From contig OX439050.1 in assembly GCA_949317995.1 (NCBI GenBank), forward strand, positions 55,367,777 to 55,431,776: DNA of 64,000 bases, in the 5' to 3' direction. Source of the DNA: Acholoe squamosa (Eukaryota > Annelida > Polychaeta > Phyllodocida > Polynoidae). This document shows, piece after piece, positions 32,020 through 45,677 of this stretch (the stretch's first letter is position 1; the number at the start of each line of letters is the position of its first letter). The notes below the pieces were generated by a model that was given only the letters and a program-made list of their open reading frames with translations, did no database searches and was not told where the DNA came from. The translations under genes were made by a program, and so were the position numbers.

Positions 32020-35000
32020 TCCTTTACTCTATTGCATGACTTATAGTTAGGCCACTTGCTTCATCACAGTGTGATTAGCTGTAGATTTCAAACATTGCAT
32101 ACATACATGCCCTAGAGCAACTGTAGGCACTAGGGTAAAGGTAGAGGTGTATGTGTGTAGTTGTGTGTGGGGAGGGGTTATTTTTAAGACGTACACACAT
32201 GTGGCTGTTCAGTGGCAGCCTCAATCTATCCAGATGAACCCTCCCCCTGCTACCCCAGTTTTATTTTATTTTAATCTAAATACAGAATACCATATCTTCT
32301 CAGTAATGACTGATTATCTGTTTCTTAATTATTGGTTCAGTATTTCATCACAAAGGGCTTTATCTTCACCATAAATATATACACTGTTTTATGGTAGTGT
32401 GGCTCTTGTCTAGGTAAGCAGGTAAATAACCATTGAGGACCTAGAATGTAGATTTCAATTGCCACCTGTAGCCAATGTTTGCCCACAGCTAACCACCCTG
32501 TTATGTAGCAGCAGCCTTACTGTAACAGCTGCCATTCACATGTAAGTGGCAATCATTAGTATAAGTACCTGTAGACTGGTGCCCTGGCTAAATGGTGTGT
32601 ACTATGGACTGGTGAGTTAGTGTCCGGGGGACACTAACTCTATCTGAGACATATGACTCTGTTTTCACTAATTTCTAGGTATCTGATTGCTTTAAAAAGT
32701 AGAATACGGATACATAATGGGTGTATAAACATGTACATTATGAGAAGAGAAAATCCCCAGATTAGCTGAAATTCCAGCTTTAATCACTTAAGGGTGTATA
32801 TTGTATTCTCTAATTTGATTGACATGATGCATGAATACGACCCTGCTAATTAAATCACAGACATGCATCAACCCGACAATGTTGATACGCTGTTCACCAT
32901 CAAGCTCCAGGAGAAATGGCAGAAGACTTGGAGAATGGTGACAGAGTGTGATGTTTGGTTTGGACGGCTGGCACTGACCTCAAATAGCTTTCCCTCACCG
33001 TATCAGATGGGTTGCATCCACTAAAAGGCCTCATCTCTTCCCATTTATAGAAGGTGGGCAAACCCCAATGGAGATCTTAACACTCCCAAAATCAATTCTG
33101 CTGGGGCAGATAGGGAATTTAAAATAGGCGTTTGGCAGCAAGGTCATTACCGGACTATAAAACACCTCATCAAGAGACACTTATGGTGTAAAGGACTGAA
33201 AATGTAAGAAACAGCTATCATGGGATTCGGGGATAGGTTATTTCCCTCTGAAACAAAGCCAGGAGGCTATTGCGAAAAGAATCGGTATCAGATTCTCACT
33301 GTCATAACTTACCTTCCGGTTCCTAGCTGTTCTGCTGCTTAGAACCAACTTTTCACCTTACACTCAGAATCAATCTTTTTAGTGTGAGTCATACTGGTGA
33401 GCATTCCCCAATTCCTGAAAACATAAGAATCAATTCTATAACCTATTACCTTGCTGCAAAACAGGGGAGAAGTCATTGCCTCAGGGTAGTCAATTCCCAT
33501 TTGGGAATTGCACCTCCGACAGAATTGAATTCCTATCCTTTTGCAACACCCTCCTGGTATGACTAGGTTCAGTGTCAGCACAATACAGGTATGGGGTACT
33601 GATGAGATACTTACCAAAACTTCAGGCATGTATCATGTTGACCTGCATGTGTTAGATTATGCATCAAAACATTATGTGATTCTTTAAGTGTTGTGAGCTA
33701 ACAGTTGTGTTAAACATTAGCAAGATCAACATAAATACAGGATCAACCCAAAGTTTAAAGGATGTGTGTAATGCCTTGGACTATAGCTCCTGATTCTTTA
33801 CTCTTAAACTACCTTTGTTGATTTTTACATACAGTCTAGATAAAGACTTCAAAGATGGCTGGAAGGACTGGCTTTAAGAATGCCTGCTCAAAGAATTAAG
33901 ACGATATATTACGTGCATTGTATGTATGTACATAAATGTCTGTGCTCCATATGTGCCATACCTTCCTATCTACTGTTTCCTTTCTGCCAATTTCGGGAAG
34001 TCAGGAACTTCAAACTCAGTTCTTAAATGCTCAAAATGATTATTTAAAATGGGATTGCATGAAGTAACAAATGCAGCCTGATATGAGAAGTGCAACCAAC
34101 ATTTGATGCATTAGATTCTTTTCTCCTTTTTGTCTGACTTCCCAGAGGATGTAAAAAAATGCCTACATCATATTGTGCAGAATACAAGCATTTATCTCAA
34201 TTTGAATACAGCAGCGCCTGAATTAATGCCAAACTAGTTTCTAAGGTATGTAAGGAACAGGATCAGAAACTTTGCAAATCATTTTGTCTCCAATGCCATT
34301 TTAATATTTGAGCCATTCTTGGAAACCCTGATATTTTAATGTCCGTGAAAATACCTCCCCTCTTGGGTATTGTGTTTGACCATCTGTCACAGAGCTCAAT
34401 ATTGATTAATTTCTGGCGGGATCCCTCTTTACCAGAACTTGAAAACAGGTTGCAACAGTTATCAGTAATCAACTTGAGTGGATTAATGACAGTAGACCAC
34501 AGTCAGTAGTGGTTATTATATGTTATAGCATGGTTATCGAGTTTTGGCACTGATTTGGGTTCCTAAACTGGATAAAACGAGTTCTGAAATTGGGATACAA
34601 GAATCCAAAATGACAGCGGATCAGACATACCTTGACAGTGAGTTGACACCAACATAATTTCTCCATTTGTGAAGCATATATACCAAATGAAACGATCTGA
34701 TTTGGCCAGAACAGCCTTGGAACATTATTCTAACTCCCTGTTGGGTAGATTCCTTGATATTATGGCTGGATTTGATAGAAATAAATCATAAACTTTCGAT
34801 GCGGGTGACTATCAGTGCATCTTTGCCATTGCAGTTGTCAACACGACCTCTCATGCCATCTGGAGTCTAGCCATGGACACTAACTTAATAGAAGTGGAAC
34901 CATAGCGAACCCGTAAAAACCAATGCTACTACTACCCCTTTGGTACGTTCCCACTGTGAGTAAGTTTATGCCCTTGACAGTGGCGCCATCTGGTTTGTTG

Positions 35001-36710
35001 TGGATGTACTAGTCTTCTTCTCACAAAGCGAACCGGTACCATAATCATATTCTGGCCAATTGGAGCAATTATAGGCTTCATATCATGGATTCTGCCACAG
35101 TGCGAGTTAATAGAATAGTTATTCTCTATTTTGCTATACTGACAATTGCTTCTATGCTCTACAACATGTGTAAATTAAGTGTATTTGTCAGCGGTCTGCA
35201 CAGGAGGGACATCAACATGAAACCAAGATGGCGGAGCGCCGTCTCGTCTGCTCGTAACAGAAAACAATGGATTCTATCAATTTTAAAGGTAAATACTGGA
35301 AACCATGCTATAAACGCAATGTGTAATGATTAGACTTGAACTCGTTGGCTTGAGGTGCTTGATAAAGACACTCGCCTATGGCTCGTGCTTGTATCACCCC
35401 CTAAAGCCAACTCGTTCAAGTCTAATCATTGTATATTACATTCATATAGGGTCGTGGTGCTATTGGAATTCACACTATAGGGCTTCACTTATATTCATTC
35501 TATTGCATGATTTACAATTCCGGGCCTTTTCCTGCTAGCTAATACATTACCCAAAGGACTGCTGATAGTATTGGGTCCGAGGTGGAGATTGACCCTACAG
35601 TGCTATTATGACAGCAAAAGTCTCCATAGAGTTCTTACACTATCAGTTTGAGAGCCCAACAGGGTGTTGCTCGTATGCTAAATAGAGCTGGGAGTAGGTG
35701 CCTTCTTTTTTAAAGAAGTTCCCAGCTGCTTCACCATTCAACTTCCACTAACCATATTAGTCTGCAAAGGCACCTGCCTTGTTTATCTACTTTTGTCACA
35801 CACTCTTTCAAGTGTCCACAAGTGGTCAACAAAAAATATTTACAAGTACAAAAAAGAGACTGCTGTAGGTGAGGCACTTCTTTAGCAAAACTATTCTTTT
35901 CCCATAGGAGCAACACCCTCCAGATTCCGGGAGTATATCACAGGACAGCCACACGGCTCCTTAAGCATTTGTACTAAACAATGACTAGTTTGAATCGTAT
36001 CATGTTAACCCAATCTGTATTTAGTTTACATAGTTTGATTTTGAAATTTTGGCAAGGTGGACACTCTCAAGCAACAGGGAAAAGTCAACTGTACCTGTAT
36101 ATGAGTCCCAGTTGGTGCCTAGTCATGGTTGATGATACCCTGTATGACGCCATTCTGGGCAATATAGTTAGCATTAGATCCTACCTGATAACAGTATAAG
36201 TCACACCCTGGCTTCAATATTATTTTGTAGGTGCAGTAAGGTGATATCCTGCAGTATACACAGCGCATGTTACTACTGTGTATATGGCAGACTAAAGTGG
36301 ATTTTGAGACATTACCTATAGTCATCACTTCAAAATGTATGGTGTGAATGTGATGACAGTTTGCCATGAAATCGTTGGTTTCTGCCAAATAGATAGGATA
36401 AATAGTCTCAATGCATGGAGGCCTGGTTTCATTTAGGATTATTTATGCTTATTATTCTGTGGATCAGGATCTTACTGTCATACATTTGATATTAGTCACC
36501 TACATCTACAGTTTCCTTTGCAGCCATTAGGGGACCTTAACAAAGACAGGGCTGACAAAAATATCACAATAGGCACAGACCATTTAATCAGGGTTGACAA
36601 CTGGTTACATTGAATTTATTGATCAGTCTGTCTGTCTTTTCTGCAGCAGATCAGCAGTTGATGTATCAACATTGGAATATTGTTTTCAATCTAGCATTGA
36701 TTCAAAATTG
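32020..36710. repeat. Tandem segmental duplication, left copy (long repeat unit, copy 3)
   Basis: A 4,691-bp segment beginning TCCTTTACTCTATTGC and ending TTGATTCAAAATTG, followed without a gap by a second copy at 36711-41402. By eye the copies differ by scattered substitutions and short indels, so the duplication is fairly recent. The unit is colinear with the older repeat at 3.95-9.3 kb. The paired short frames at 33384-33566 and 38063-38245 match only because the DNA was duplicated. No host gene is recognised. It contains a perfect 12-bp-stem hairpin at 32614-32640. Confidence 0.9.
35325..35430. repeat. Short inverted-repeat element, about 106 bp
   Basis: AATGATTAGACTTGAAC at the left is matched by GTTCAAGTCTAATCATT at the right; the arms extend to 27 bp with three mismatches. 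The same structure is at 40032-40137 in the duplicate. It looks like a tiny foldback element or MITE. No clear target duplication. Confidence 0.55.
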
Positions 36711-39700
36711 TCCTTTACTCTATTGCATGACTTATAGTTAGGCCACTTGCTTCGTCACAGTGTGATTAGCTGTGGGCAAACATTGCATACATACATGCCC
36801 TAGAGCAACTGTAGGCACAAGGGTAAAGGTAGAGGTGTATGTGTGTAGGTGCGTGTTTGGGGAGGGGTTATTTTTAGGACATACACACATGTGGCTGCTC
36901 AGTAGCAGCCTCAATCATTCCAGATGAACCCTCCCCCTGCTACCCCAGTTTTATTTTATTTTAATCTAAATACAGAATACCATATCTTCTCAGTAATGAC
37001 TGATTATCTGTTTCTTAATTATTGGTTCAGTATTTCATCACAAAGGGCTTTATCTTCACCATAAATATATACACTGTTTTATGGTAGTGTGGCTCTTGTC
37101 TAGGTAAGCAGCTAAATAACCATTGAGGACCTAGAATGTAGATTTCAATTGCCACCTGTAGCCCATGTTTGCCCACAGCTAACCACCCTGTTATGTAGCA
37201 GCAGCCTCACTGTAACAGCTGTCATTCACATGTAAGTGGCAATCATTAGTATAAGTACCTGTAGACTGGGGCCCTGGCTAAATAGTGTGTACTATGGACT
37301 GGTGAGTTAGTGTCCGGGGGACACTAACTCTATCTGAGACATATGACTCTGTTTTCACTAATTTCTAGGTATCTGATTGCTTTAAAAAATAGAATATCGA
37401 TACATAACGGGTTTATGAACATGTACATTATGAGAAGAGAAATCCCCCAGATTAGCTGCAATTCCAGCTTTAATCACTTAAGGGTGTATATTGTATTCTC
37501 TAATTTGATTGACATGATGCATGAATACGACCCTGCTAATTAAATCACAGACACGCATCAACCTTACAATGTTGATACGCTTTTCACCATCACGCTCCAG
37601 GAGAAATGGCAGAAGACTTGGAGAATGGTGACAGAGTGTGATGTTCGGTATGGATGGCTGGCACTGACCTAAAATAGCTTTCCCTCACCGTATCAGATGG
37701 GTTCCATCCACTAAAAGGCCTCATCTCTTCCCATTTATAGAAGGTGGGCAAACCCCAATGGAGATCTTAACACTCCCAAAATCAATTCTGCTGGGGCAGA
37801 TAGGGAATTTAAAATAGGCGTTTGGCAGCAAGGCCATTACCGGACTATAAAACACCTTATCAAGAGACACTTAGGGTGTTAAAGACTGAAAATGTAAGAA
37901 ACAGCTATCATGGGATTCGGGGATAGGTTATTTCCCTCTGAAACAAAGCCAGGAGGCTATTGCGAAAAGAATCGGTATCAGATTCTCACTGTCATAACTC
38001 ACCTTCCGGTTCCTAGCTGTTCTGCTGCTTAGAACCTTACACTCAGAATCAATCTTTTTAGTGTGAGTCATACTGGTGAGCATTCCCCAATTCCTGAAAA
38101 CTTAAGAATCAATTCTATAACCTATTACCTTGCTGCAAAACAGGGGAGAAGTCATTGCCTCAGGGTAGTCAATTCCCATTTGGGAATAGCACCTCCGACA
38201 GAATTGAATTCCTATCCTTTTGCAACACCCTCCTGGTATGACTAGGTTCAGTGTCAGCACAATACAGGTATGGGGTACTGATGAGATACTTACCAAAACG
38301 TCAGGCATGTATCATGTTGACCTGCAGGTGTTAGATTATGCACCGAAACATTATGTGATTCTTTAAGTGTTGTGAGCTAACAGTTGTGTTAAACATTAGC
38401 AAGATCAACATAAATACAGGATCAACCCAAAGTTTAAAGGATGTGTGTAATGCCTTGGACTATAGCTCCTGATTCTTTACTCTTAAACTACCTTTGTTGA
38501 TCTTTACATACAGTCTAGATAAAGACTTCAAAGATGGCTGGAAGGACTAGCTTTAAGAATGCCAGCTCAAAGAATTAAGACGATATATTACGTGCATTGT
38601 ATGTATGTACATAAATGTCTGTGCTCCATATGTGCCATACCTTCCTATCTACTGTTTCCTTTCTGCCAATTTCGGGAAGTCAGGAACTTCAAACTCAGTT
38701 CTTAAATGCTCAAAATGATTATTTAAAATGGGATTAGATGAAGTAACAAATGCAGCCTGATATGAGTAGTGCAACCAACATTTGATGCATTAGATTCTTT
38801 TCTCCTTTTTGTCTGACTTCCCAGAGGAAGTAAAAAAACACCTACATCATATTGTGCAGAATACAAGCATTTATCTCAATTTGAATACAGCAGCGCCTGA
38901 ATTAATGCCAAACTAGTTTCTAAGGTATGTAAGGAATAGGATCAGAAACTTTGCAAATCATTTTGTCTCCAATGCCATTTTAAAATTTGTGCCATTCTTG
39001 GAAACCCTGATATTTTAATGTCCGTGATATTACCTCCCCTCTTGGGTATTGTGTTTGACCATCTGTCACAGAGCTCAATATTGATTAACTTCTGGCGGGA
39101 TCCCTCTTTACCGGAACTTGAAAACAGGTTGCAGCAGTTATTAGTAATCAACTTGAGTGCATTAATGACAGTACACCACAGTCTATAAGTCAAGAGTGGT
39201 TATAACATGTTATAGCATGGTTATCAAGTTTCGGCACTGATTTGGGTTCCTAAATGGATAAAACGTGTTCTCAAATATTGGGATACAAGATCCAAAATGA
39301 CAGCGGATCAGACATACCTTGACAGTGAGTTGACACCAACGTAATTTCTCCATTTGTGAAGCATATATACCAAATGAAACGATCTGATTTGGCCAGAACA
39401 GCCTTGGGACATTATTCTAACTCCCTGTTTGGTAGATTCCTTGATATGATGGCTGCATTTGATAGAAATAAATCATAAACTTTAGATGCGGATGACTGCC
39501 CGTGCATCTTCGCCATTGCAGTTGTCAACATGACCTTTCATGCCATCTGGAGTGTAGCCTATGAACAAGCCATGGACATTAACTTAATAGAAGTGGAACC
39601 ATAGCAAACCCATAAAAACCAATGCTACTACTACCCCTTTGGTATGTTCCCACTGTGAGTAAGTTTACGCCCGTGACAGTGGCACAGTCTGGTTTCTTGT

Positions 39701-41402
39701 GGATTTACTAGTCTTCTTCTCACAAACGAACCGGTACCATAATCATTCATTGTATTCTGGCCATTTTGAGCAATCATAGGCTTCATATCATGGATTCTGC
39801 CACAGTGCGGCTTAATAGAATAGTTATTCTTTATTTTGTTAAACTGACAATGGCTTATATGCACTACAATATGTGTAAATTGAGTGTATGTGTCAGCAGT
39901 CCGCACGGGAGGGACATCAACATAAAACCAAGAAGGCAGAGCGCCGTCTCGTCTGCTCTTAACAGAAAACATTGGATTCTATCAATTTTAAAGGTAAATA
40001 CTGGAAACCATGCTATAAACGCGTAATGTGTAATGATTAGACTTGAACTCCTTGGCTTGAGGTGCTTATTAAAGACACTCGCCTATGGCTCATGCTTGTA
40101 TCATCCACTAAAGCCAACTCGTTCAAGTCTAATCATTGTATATTACATTCATATAGGGTCGTGGTGCTATTGGAATTCACACTATAGGGCTTCACTTATA
40201 TTCATTCTATTGCATGATTTACAATTCCGGGCCTTTTCCTGCTAGCTAATACATTACCCAAAGGACTGCTGATAGTGTTGGGTCCGAGGTGAAGATTGAC
40301 CCTACAGTGCTATTCTGACACCAAAAGTCTCCATAGAGTTCTTACACTATCTGTTTGAGAGCCCAACAGGGTGTTGCTCGTATGCTAAATAGAGCTGGGA
40401 GTAGGTGCATTCTTTTCTAAAGAAGTTCCGCTCTGCTTCACCATTCAACTTCCACTAACCATATTAGTCTGCAAAGGCACCTGCCTTGTTTTTCTATTTT
40501 TGTCACACACTCTTTCAAGTGTCCACAAGTGGTCAACAAATAATAGTTACAAGTACAAAAAAAAGAGACTGCTGTAGGTGAGGCACTTCTTTAGCAAAAC
40601 TATTCTCTTCCCATAGGAGCAACACCCTTCAGATTCTGGGAGACTATCACAGGACAGCCACACGGCTCCTTAAGCATTTGTACTAAACAAGGATTAGTTT
40701 GAATCATATCATGTTAACCCAATCTGTATTTAGTTTACATAGTTTGATTTTGAAATTTTGGCAAGGTGACCACTCTCAAGCAACAGGGAAAAGTCAACTG
40801 TACCTGTATATGAGTCACAGTTGGTGCCTAGTCATGGTTGATGATACCCTGTATGACGCCATTCTGGGCAATATAGTTAGCATTAGATCCTACCTGATAA
40901 CAGTATAAGTCACACCCTGGCTTCAACATTATTTTGTAGGTGCAGTAAGGTGATATCCTGCAGTATACACAGCGCATGTTACTACTGTGTATATGGCAGA
41001 CTTAAGTGGATTTGAGTCATCACTTCGGTAAGATGTATAGTGTGAATGTGATGACAGTTTGCCGTGAAATCGTTGGTTTCTGCCAAATAGATAGGATAAA
41101 TAGTCTCAATGCATGGAGGCCTGGTTTCATTTAGGATTATTTATGTTCATTATTGTGTTGGATCAGGATCTTACTGTCATACATTTAATATTAGTCACCT
41201 ACATCTACAGTCTCCTTTGCAGCCATTAGGGGACCTTAACAAAGACAGGGCTGACAAAAATATCACAATAGGCATTTAATCAGGGTTGACAACTGGTTAC
41301 ACTGAATTTATTGATCAGTCTGTCTGTCTTTTCTGCAGCAGATCAGCAGTTGATGTATCAACATTGGAATATTGTTTTCAATTTAGCATTGATTCAAAAT
41401 TG
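36711..41402. repeat. Tandem segmental duplication, right copy (long repeat unit, copy 4)
   Basis: A 4,692-bp partner of 32020-36710. It ends within a small inverted-repeat element (41280-41620), whose left part is also present, cut off, at the end of the left copy. Contains the counterparts of the hairpins at 37304-37330 and 40032-40137. No gene supported. Confidence 0.9.
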
Positions 41403-41620
41403 TTTTTGTCACCATTGAATCAATGGTGTCAATTTCAATGTTGTTCCAACATTGACATGTCAACTCAGATTCACTTTGCAACTATTAATGTTGAAACAGT
41501 GAATCCACATAGAAATACATGCTTTAAATCAGCACTGATGTTTAGAAATTGAATCACAGTTTATTTGATTATGATATGAAAACTTCAAATTAAAAAAAAA
41601 AAAAAGAAATTCAACCCTGA
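41280..41620. mobile_element. Small TIR element rich in TGAATCA-like motifs
   Basis: TCAGGGTTGA (41280-41289) and TCAACCCTGA (41611-41620) form 10-bp terminal inverted repeats. The interior has many TTGATTCA and TGAATCA variants and an A tract near 41595. The left part is repeated at 36588-36710, where the tandem-duplication junction truncates it. The target duplication is unresolved because AATCAG occurs near both ends. Confidence 0.5.
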
Positions 41621-41778
41621 ATCAGATGGTGTTTCAACTTTGAATCATTGTCAGTATGCCCACCTTTTGGTACAAATCTTTTATAATGGTAATTTTCGGG
41701 TCAAATCCTTGGATATGTAAAATCAACTTTTTTTAGTCACACAAGGCTCTGTCTCATATAAGTGATGCAAATACAAAA

Positions 41779-42325
41779 TGAAGGTTTCTGACCTGAGGTT
41801 GCTGACCGGTTTCTGACCAGTTGCTATATTTGGCTGTAGTTCAAATTCTGTCACAGAGAAGTATATATTTTATAAATGATTAAAGTCTGTATATGCATTA
41901 CCTTACCCCATGTACAGGTTTTGACCAATTTTCTCTCAAAGATATGGCAGTACTGATACCCCAGTATTCTCTATCAACTTTTTATTTTTATGTCCTTATT
42001 AATAGACAATAAACTGAATTCTGATTATCCATTGGACAAAACCCATTCAGGGAACATTTCCCAAAGAACATTCTTTTCAGGCCCTTTATCTATGAATTTT
42101 TTGCCTATCTTTTGTCTCAGAAATGACGGTTTCTGACTGGGGGTTTCTGACCAGCTGTCAATAAATCCCATCCTACTGATCAACCATAGCATGTTATTAC
42201 AAGTAAATTTGTTATTTATCATGGCAAACCTCATCTACTTTTTTTCAACAAGGATAGTTAAATAATAAAACTATGACAGCAGTAAACAGATTTAATTCTG
42301 GTCATTCAAGCCTGTCAGAAACCTT
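41779..42325. repeat. Left subterminal motif array of the 6.0-kb transposon
   Basis: Copies of GGTTTCTGACC(G/A)G at about 41782-41820 and 42127-42157, and an inverted copy (GTCAGAAACC) near 42313. The same motif fills the other end of the element. Probable transposase-binding sites by analogy with subterminal repeats of other DNA transposons; this role is inferred. Confidence 0.75.
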
Positions 42326-43003
42326 CATTTGTGACTCAATATAGCAGAGTGGAACTTATGTCACACCTTAGACATTTCTAGTTAGCTATGCTTGAGTCGC
42401 TGCCCAAATTTTAAATATTTCATTTTATTTTCTAAGTTAAAAATGCCAGGAGTACTTTTTTGAGCTACGCATGATCAAAGTGGGGTGAGCAGGTCGGGAG
42501 GGGCTTGTGAGCAGTTGATGAGCACATTGGTCACTGCTCACCCTAGCAACGGGTACTTGTATTTAGGATATCAATGTGAAATCTTCTGCAATTGTTCTAA
42601 ACATACAGATCTTGTACATAGTCAAAAACAGGGTATATTGGAAAAACATTTTCATTCATGCAACATCATCAAATAACATGCACAATTTCCTGAAAAAATG
42701 ACTGAGTGAGTGGTTTAGTCGAATAGTCTGTGTGCACAATACCTGTTCCTTGTGTAGTTTGGAGACAGCTCACACATTCTGAAGGTATATCAGCATTGTC
42801 TTTTGAGTGTTTACACCTCATAATACCAATTAAAGGTAGAATCCAAGTGATGAGTGGGCTCAACCAATTTAGATCCAGGTGGTGGGTGTGCTCCACAGTG
42901 TTCAAATTGTAATGATAATTGAAATGATAAAATAAATAAAATAAATACATCCAAAATGTTGAGTATATATCGTTCAAAGCTGAGATTAGCACCATAGTGT
43001 GCT

Positions 43004-43079
43004 GTGCATGTGATTCTAACTAGAATCACTTGCACATTCAGGCACAATTGCAAGTGATTTTATTCAGAATCACATGCAC
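43004..43079. other. 31-bp-stem hairpin at the 3' end of the transposase gene
   Basis: GTGCATGTGATTCT and a further AATCACTTGCA on the left are mirrored by TGCAAGTGATT and AGAATCACATGCAC on the right, about 27 of 31 positions pairing around a 14-base loop. It overlaps the last codons and the stop of the minus-strand frame that ends at 43060. It might act in RNA 3'-end formation or be a small inserted foldback. Confidence 0.65.
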
Positions 43080-45677
43080 TCCACGACACATCAGCTGAGT
43101 CATCTTCTGATAAAGGGCTCCTAGCCCTTTTCCTTGATGTGGCACCTTTAGGTCGTCCTCTTGATCTAGGCTCCTGTTCTTGGCTTTGAGTACTGCCTCT
43201 GCCTCTGCCCCTGCCCCTGCCCCTGCCTCTACCAGTACCAACAGGTGCCTCCTGCTCTGCTTGTTCACCATTACCTCTGCCCCTTACTCTAGCCCTGGGC
43301 CTGCCTCTGGCCCTGCCCCTTCCACCACCTCTGTGTGACTCTTGTTCTGTCTGTTGGCCCTTAGTCTTATAATCCCTTTGTCCTGAACTCGCCCCTGGCT
43401 TTTCTACTGTTGGCTTAGGACAGGTGATGTCTCTGGTGGAACTGGTGCAGAAGTCCCTAATGTTCTCAAACAAGTACCTTTGCCTGAAGGGTGAGAGACT
43501 GGGAGATGGGATGATGGCAGGCATGCCCTGAGGAACCTCTCCTACTTCCTTTGTCAAGATGTTACAGAAGACAGGGTTTTCATACACCACCTTCTTTATG
43601 GCAACCTGTCCTGGGTGTTCATGAGAGAAAGGAGAGAGAAAAGTTTCCCAATCTTAAGCAGGGACTGTTACATCCCTCTGCTCATCCCCCACTAGGTGTG
43701 GCATGTTGACACCTTCCAGGGTTGTTCTCTGGACAACGGCCTTCATGTCATCTAGACTAGATACATCACACTTTCTGAACTTTTTGTCTGCTGCAATTGT
43801 CACAATGTAAATCCAAGTACTTGGCACCCAGAGAATACTGTTCAAAATAATGGTGGAGATATGAGATTACAGCTTTAGAACCCTTACTACCGAATGGGAT
43901 TCATCTGTATGATAGTTCACTTGCCTTTGTCCTGCTTCCATACAGACACCAAAGATGCCACACTTCCTAGGCACTAGAAAGTATAGTGGACCAGGTTGCA
44001 TAGGGTACAATGGTAGATGCACCTGCTGTGCATAGTCAAAACTTACATGTACCTGATAATCTCTGCTGCATGGAGGAGGAGGGCCAAGGGGAGGTGAACC
44101 TGCTTTCCTGTAATCTGCCTTAGCCTTGGCTACTAAGTCCTGGTAGTATGCCCTTTTCATTTGCTACTACCTCTAGATGTTCTGTCTGCTTCCAAAGCTT
44201 TGCTTTCATGACTTGCTCAGGAGAGCAGCTGGACCGGTGAATATCTCTTATTTCTTTGCTCAACATCAACCATAGCCTTATCATACAGCCTGTATATGTC
44301 AGCTTTGGTGGTAGAAGAGGGGAGAAGTAAGATGTCATCCCTCTTTGCGACGGTATTCTCCCTGGTAGAGCAATGGCATGTGTCTCAACTTGGGACTTGA
44401 TAAAGGCAACGACACTTTGAACATCACTCAGTTCCAGTGACTTGTCTGTCTTCCGTAAACCTACAGCATGCAGTCGACGCATGACCACACCATTGGCCAC
44501 ATACCATTTGATGATACATTTTAGCTTTCCTGTGCTGATACTGAAAATAAAAAAAAAATCATGAAGTGCATGAATGAATCATATGAAGAGATATTGTAAA
44601 AAAGATTTTTTCTACATTAAGTAATTAGCTGTTTGTTGGAAAAAATACATTATGGTGAACCTAACCTGTCATCTAAACAATTTGGAAATTAATATTGACA
44701 CTGCACTTACTGATAGAAAAATGCAAAGGTGTGCTGGCATACCTGCTTATTGCCTAGTCTGTAGTACGTCCTAGTGCGCTCGCAGTCCTTCTTCCCTTTA
44801 TCATCCTTCTTCCATGTAGAAAGCCTCGCACTATTGTCTGTTGATGCGGCCAGCACCCCCAATAACAGCATGTCGAGCTCATCTGTTAAGTTGACATGAA
44901 AAAACATTATTTTCACAATTCTTGCAAAAATAATAGATAAAGTCCTCTAGACCCAAAGTGTATTTAAAATAATTATCAATTGAATAAACTGAATCATATT
45001 TGAATTTCAAGTTTTTGAAAATCAAGTAACGAGGAGAATTCAATATTCAATACAGTTATTGTAGAAAAGCTTACCTCTGTTAAGCTGGGCAACTTCCTCA
45101 CATCTCTCTCTGAACTCATCAGATATAAACATGGTACAACAGGGTTTATTGTCGTCCCCATGCTGACAGCTACACCTGAAGATTATGATAAAATAATAGC
45201 TAGTCTATGTATAAAATGTGATAGTCAAATCCTACATCAGACAGGCACTAGATAACAATTTGTGAAAGAAAATGCTAAACACAAATGCGCATGTTGCTTG
45301 ATATCTTATCTAGGTCACTATGGCATCCCCTGAATAAATTCACATCTACGTGATGAAATAACAGCACTTTTGTAAATTTGTACAGTCATAGATATGCACA
45401 AAAGTGTTGTGAACACAATGGTATAGCTTGATTTCATTTTTGGAATCTAAACCTAAGAGGACACAGGAGAATAAAACCACTTGCTTCAGAAAGTTTGCCA
45501 TGCAAAATTTGCCACTCACCTGAAGTTGTCACTCAACGCCTTTTCTTTATCACACCACTCCTGCACTGGATCAGTTATAACTAGAGCTATGTATTCCACA
45601 TCAGATGATTCCTCAACATCCTGCCCATCATTTTCCACAGTGTCAGAGTCACTATCAGGGTCAGAACCTGACGCCAT
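43060..45677 (-). pseudogene. DUF7869-like DDE transposase gene, four exons, inactivated
   Basis: Minus strand. Exon 1 starts at the ATG at 45677 (MASGSDPDSDSD) and ends at 45520; exon 2 is 45175-45075 (CSCQHGDDNKPCC); exon 3 is 44882-44711 (ends VCQHTFAFFY); exon 4 starts at 44540 (ISTGKLKCIIKWY). All three introns have GT-AG borders and the reading phase is kept across them. Exon 4 continues with HAIALPGRIP, then decays: the reading frame changes near 44345 and again near 44160. SFDYAQQVHLPLYPMQPGP with PRKCGIFGVC (about 44040-43930) carries the first presumed catalytic Asp, and LHCDNCSRQ (about 43810-43783) the second. Residues expected after it are missing by comparison with family members I remember. 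The tail (43060-43590) is Arg-Gly-rich with a GRPKG AT-hook-like motif. Family assignment (DUF7869) is from memory. At least two frameshifts, an in-frame stop and internal losses make it non-functional. Confidence 0.82.

Noticed and set aside
33384-38245. Matching 60-codon frames at 33384-33566 and 38063-38245 as a conserved small gene
   Set aside because: They lie at the same place in a recent 4.69-kb tandem duplication, so similarity carries no evidence of selection.
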